Shown: one piece after another, positions 6,508 to 8,245 of the stretch
Position numbering within the stretch: the first letter of the stretch is position 1
Layout: every line of letters starts with the position of its first letter
NCBI GenBank assembly: GCA_964420455.1
Contig: CAYQTO010000161.1
Coordinates: 1-8,245 of the forward strand
Length of the DNA: 8,245 nucleotides
DNA from: CAYQTO01 sp964420455
GTDB taxonomy: Bacteria > Sumerlaeota > Sumerlaeia > SLMS01
Reading direction: 5' to 3'
Made by a program: the position numbers and the translations under genes
Notes under the pieces: model-generated
What the model saw: only the letters and a program-made list of their open reading frames with translations
Database searches by the model: none
Told to the model about the DNA's origin: nothing

Positions 6508-7572
6508 CTAAAGAACGTATTCCTGGTGCGTCCCAAGCCGTGACAGGTGCACGTACGCATCCGTCCCGTGCCCCTCGAGCGAGATCACCTGCAAGTCGCC
6601 GCCGAAGTATCGCGAGTAAAGCCGCGACAACGGCAGTCCGTAGCCCAGCCCCGCCATGATGTCCGGCTGGCTGTTCATCCCCCCGGCCACCGGCTTCGCC
6701 GTCGTAAACGCATAGGTCCAGACGCGATCCATCAGGCTCCGCGGAATCCCGCCCCCCGCATCGCTCACCTTGATCGACACGTCCTCCATGCCCCCGGCGA
6801 TCACCACGTGCACACTGGGCAGCTTCGCCCGCCCCTCGTGCGTCTCCACCGTCGCCCGAAAGCTGTTTTTGAACAACTCGAACAAGATATGGTGCAGGTG
6901 CGACGGGATATACTTGAACCGCAGGTTCAACCGCCCGTGAAACTTCACCACCGGTGGATCCCCATACGTCTGGCGGCACATCTGGGCCGCATTGCCCGCC
7001 GCCTCGATCGCCACCTCGTGGGGCGACGTCTGCGCCTGGATGATTCCCGCCCATCCCTCTCGCGGCCGTCCCGCCGCCGCATGATGCCCCAGCAACACAC
7101 GGATGCCGATCCGCGACAGAAAAAAGCTGTCGAGGAACGCCTGCAGCTCCGGGCTCAGCACCGTCAGCCCCTCGTGGTCCAGATACTCGCGGATTCCCCG
7201 CGCCATCACTGCCACCTGGTTGCGGTGGCGGTTCTTGATCTTGTCGATCATCTCGCAAAACGCGTCGTTCTCCTCCAGCGTTTGCGGCTCGGGGAACTCC
7301 GCCATTTCCACATAACTCTGCACATACCAATCCCGCACCACCTGAATCCAGCGCGTTCCCCCCAGCCCGCAGGGAATCTCCTCCAGCTCGCGCACCTTCT
7401 TCGCCAACCGGATCAGCATCTCCCGGTGGAGGAACCGCGCCGCCTGCAGGATCAGCTTCTCGTCGTGTCCGCGGGCGAACTCATACAGCACCCTCAGCGA
7501 GATCGACGTCGTCGGCTGGCTCGCGTGTTCGTTCAGTTCTTCGAGCAGGTTTTGGCTGGCAGGCAGGGACAT
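6508..7572 (-). CDS. GHKL protein kinase resembling mitochondrial PDK/BCKDK
   Basis: This 354-residue protein resembles mitochondrial pyruvate dehydrogenase and branched-chain ketoacid dehydrogenase kinases, which phosphorylate serine on the E1-alpha subunit. The match runs along its length. The helical N-domain has FLHREMLIRLAKKVREL (47-63), DWYVQSYVEMAEF (81-93), NRH (114-116) and FLSRIGIRVLLGHH (151-164). The ATPase domain has IPSHLHHILFELFKN (222-236), where His228, Glu232 and Asn236 line up with His239, Glu243 and Asn247 of PDK2. The nucleotide loops SDAGGGIP (270-277) and GLGYGLPLSR (308-317) follow, then YFGGDLQVISLEGHGTDA. The H box of ordinary sensor kinases is absent. The C-terminal tail is short and lacks the DW motif that PDKs use for dimer cross-talk. 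I chose the ATG at 7572, with a weak GGA 7 bases upstream; a GTG at 7584 would add four residues. No dehydrogenase gene is adjacent, so the substrate is unknown. Histidine-kinase-like activity remains possible. Confidence 0.85.
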   Translation of the reverse strand: MSLPASQNLLEELNEHASQPTTSISLRVLYEFARGHDEKLILQAARFLHREMLIRLAKKVRELEEIPCGLGGTRWIQVVRDWYVQSYVEMAEFPEPQTLEENDAFCEMIDKIKNRHRNQVAVMARGIREYLDHEGLTVLSPELQAFLDSFFLSRIGIRVLLGHHAAAGRPREGWAGIIQAQTSPHEVAIEAAGNAAQMCRQTYGDPPVVKFHGRLNLRFKYIPSHLHHILFELFKNSFRATVETHEGRAKLPSVHVVIAGGMEDVSIKVSDAGGGIPRSLMDRVWTYAFTTAKPVAGGMNSQPDIMAGLGYGLPLSRLYSRYFGGDLQVISLEGHGTDAYVHLSRLGTHQEYVL

Positions 7573-7588
7573 CTCATGTTCCACGATT

Positions 7589-7614
7589 CGGTTGTGGTCG
7601 GCCCACCACGACCG
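7589..7614 (-). repeat. Near-perfect inverted repeat just upstream of the PDK-like gene
   Basis: Ten-base arms at 7589-7598 and 7605-7614 match as an inverted repeat with one mismatch around a 6-base centre (7599-7604). It ends 4 bases before the possible GTG start at 7584 and 16 before the ATG. In a - strand transcript the mismatch would be C-A. It could be a repressor site or a leader hairpin. Confidence 0.4.
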
Positions 7615-7627
7615 GTTGCCACCTTTT

Positions 7628-7633
7628 TGTCAA
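7628..7633 (-). promoter_or_regulatory. Consensus -35 hexamer upstream of the PDK-like gene
   Basis: TTGACA, a perfect sigma-70 -35 match, lies on the - strand in the 91-bp gap after the DUF2237 stop. A 17-base spacer puts the -10 at 7605-7610, which reads CGTGGT and is poor, inside the inverted repeat. Any promoter here would be weak or need an activator. Confidence 0.3.
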
Positions 7634-7663
7634 GGCTTGCGTTTACGAATTCCCCCACGTGAA

Positions 7664-8023
7664 TCACGCCCGCGCGTGCGCCCTCAGGTCGTCCAGACCG
7701 ATAAACTCCAGCGCCGTGATATGCGTCGATTCCAACACCACCTGGGGCGCCATTCCCGCCTCAAAGGCTTCTTTCCAACGCAACGCGCAAAGGCACCACT
7801 GATCCCCCGGCTTCAGCCCGGGAAACTGGTATTCCGGCCGCGGCGTCGACAGGTCATTCCCCATCCGCGCCGTGAACTCCAGGAACTCCTCCGTCATCAC
7901 CGCGCACACCACATGCAGTCCCGCATCCTCCGGCCCCGTATCGCAGCAACCGTTGCGATAGAACCCCGTCATCGGATCCGTGCTGCACGGGACCAACTCC
8001 CCTCCCAGAACATTCGTGGCCAT
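7664..8023 (-). CDS. DUF2237 family protein
   Basis: This 119-residue protein is a full-length member of the DUF2237 family, small soluble proteins of about 120-130 residues with no settled function. The conserved blocks are NVLGGELVPCSTDPMTGFYR near the N-terminus, CCDTGPEDAGLHVVCAVMT (26-44), GNDLSTPRPEYQFPGLKPGD (55-74) and WCLCALRWKEA (76-86). Six Cys (13, 26, 27, 40, 77, 79) and two His (37, 101) are candidates for metal binding or disulphides, but no role should be read from that. The ATG at 8023 follows AAAGGAG by 9 bases. It sits 91 bp upstream of the PDK-like gene on the same strand, so the two may share a transcript, although a -35 hexamer lies in the gap. Confidence 0.93.
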   Translation of the reverse strand: MATNVLGGELVPCSTDPMTGFYRNGCCDTGPEDAGLHVVCAVMTEEFLEFTARMGNDLSTPRPEYQFPGLKPGDQWCLCALRWKEAFEAGMAPQVVLESTHITALEFIGLDDLRAHARA

Positions 8024-8032
8024 GGCGGATTG

Positions 8033-8039
8033 CTCCTTT
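8033..8039 (-). promoter_or_regulatory. Shine-Dalgarno site of the DUF2237 gene
   Basis: AAAGGAG on the - strand is 9 bases before the ATG at 8023 and confirms that start. Confidence 0.7.
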
Positions 8040-8049
8040 CAGTGAATGA

Positions 8050-8058
8050 ATAGTATCA
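8050..8058 (-). promoter_or_regulatory. Extended -10 promoter candidate for the DUF2237 gene
   Basis: TGATACTAT on the - strand fits the TGn extended -10 form. A weak -35 (TTCGTG at 8075-8080) is 19 bases upstream. Transcription from near 8043 would give a short leader of about 20 bases that holds the Shine-Dalgarno site. Confidence 0.35.
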
Positions 8059-8174
8059 GGCCGCAAGATCCGCGCACGAATGGCGAAGCACCCGAAGCCC
8101 CTCCCTCCCCGCACCGCCTCCTCTATCCTCCAACCCCGCCCCATCACAAACAGCCAAACCCTTCCCTGCCCGAT

Positions 8175-8243
8175 TCAGCTCCCACCCCCACGGCCCAAAC
8201 CCCTCAGAATACGCCCCGCCATCCCCGGACCCTCGTACACCAG
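8175..8243 (-). CDS. Possible C-terminal end of another - strand gene
   Basis: On the - strand one frame runs from the window edge for 22 codons to a TGA at 8177-8175 and reads LVYEGPGMAGRILRGLGR near its start. Like the - strand genes nearby it favours G-ending codons and the peptide looks protein-like, but it is too short to assign. A second frame is open from the edge to about 8056, with a Gly-rich low-complexity translation that I find less convincing. Apart from the promoter noted above I see nothing else in 8059-8174. Confidence 0.2.
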   Translation of the reverse strand: MVYEGPGMAGRILRGLGRGGGS

Positions 8244-8245
8244 CC

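Noticed and set aside
6547..7662. 371-codon open frame on the + strand opposite the PDK-like gene
   Set aside because: No recognisable family and a skewed His/Arg/Leu composition; the - strand frame has every kinase motif.
7665..7678. Small inverted repeat (CACGC / GCGTG) at the end of the DUF2237 gene as a terminator
   Set aside because: Only a 5-bp stem inside coding sequence with no T tract; expected by chance in GC-rich DNA.
1..8245. tRNA, rRNA, CRISPR array, insertion sequence or attachment site
   Set aside because: No cloverleaf-like sequence, regularly spaced repeats, transposase or integrase motif, or flanking direct repeats were seen on either strand.

Overview
This is a GC-rich bacterial chromosomal segment with seven recognisable genes and no RNA genes, insertion sequences or CRISPR array. 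The protein set (a divergent type I pullulanase, a soluble PAS/GAF hybrid kinase, a DUF2237 protein, a mitochondrial-type PDK-like kinase) and the patchy use of Shine-Dalgarno sites would fit a member of the Verrucomicrobiota or a related PVC lineage. That placement is an inference from general resemblance; the window holds no phylogenetic marker. The + strand is markedly richer in C than G across genes of both orientations, so the bias probably comes from replication and not from coding direction.

Layout. Left block, all on the + strand: the 3' part of a pullulanase/GH13 debranching enzyme (1-1443), a MoaA-type radical-SAM GTP 3',8-cyclase (1526-2569) and a D-alanine--D-alanine ligase (2681-3817, TTG start with a good Shine-Dalgarno site). 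A 14-bp perfect hairpin at 3854-3885 lies between ddl and the convergent next gene. Centre, - strand: a 709-residue soluble hybrid histidine kinase, GAF-like, PAS, HisKA, HATPase and receiver (3894-6023). It is divergent from a 117-residue + strand protein with a helical N-terminal half and a C-terminal four-cysteine zinc ribbon (6127-6480). Right block, - strand: a 354-residue GHKL kinase that resembles mitochondrial pyruvate dehydrogenase / branched-chain ketoacid dehydrogenase kinases along its whole length (6508-7572), preceded by a DUF2237 protein (7664-8023). The last 185 bases or so hold a candidate promoter and perhaps the last codons of another - strand gene.

How the genes fit together. 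The three left genes serve unrelated jobs (alpha-glucan debranching, molybdopterin synthesis, peptidoglycan precursor synthesis), so any co-transcription is by proximity and not by pathway. The right block is the most unusual part. The PDK-like kinase has the catalytic His/Glu/Asn set and the glycine-rich loops of the mitochondrial family, and no dehydrogenase gene is nearby. Its closest neighbours are two small Cys-rich proteins of unknown function, one upstream on the same strand and one convergent 27 bp away. A perfect TTGACA hexamer and a near-perfect inverted repeat sit just upstream of its start.
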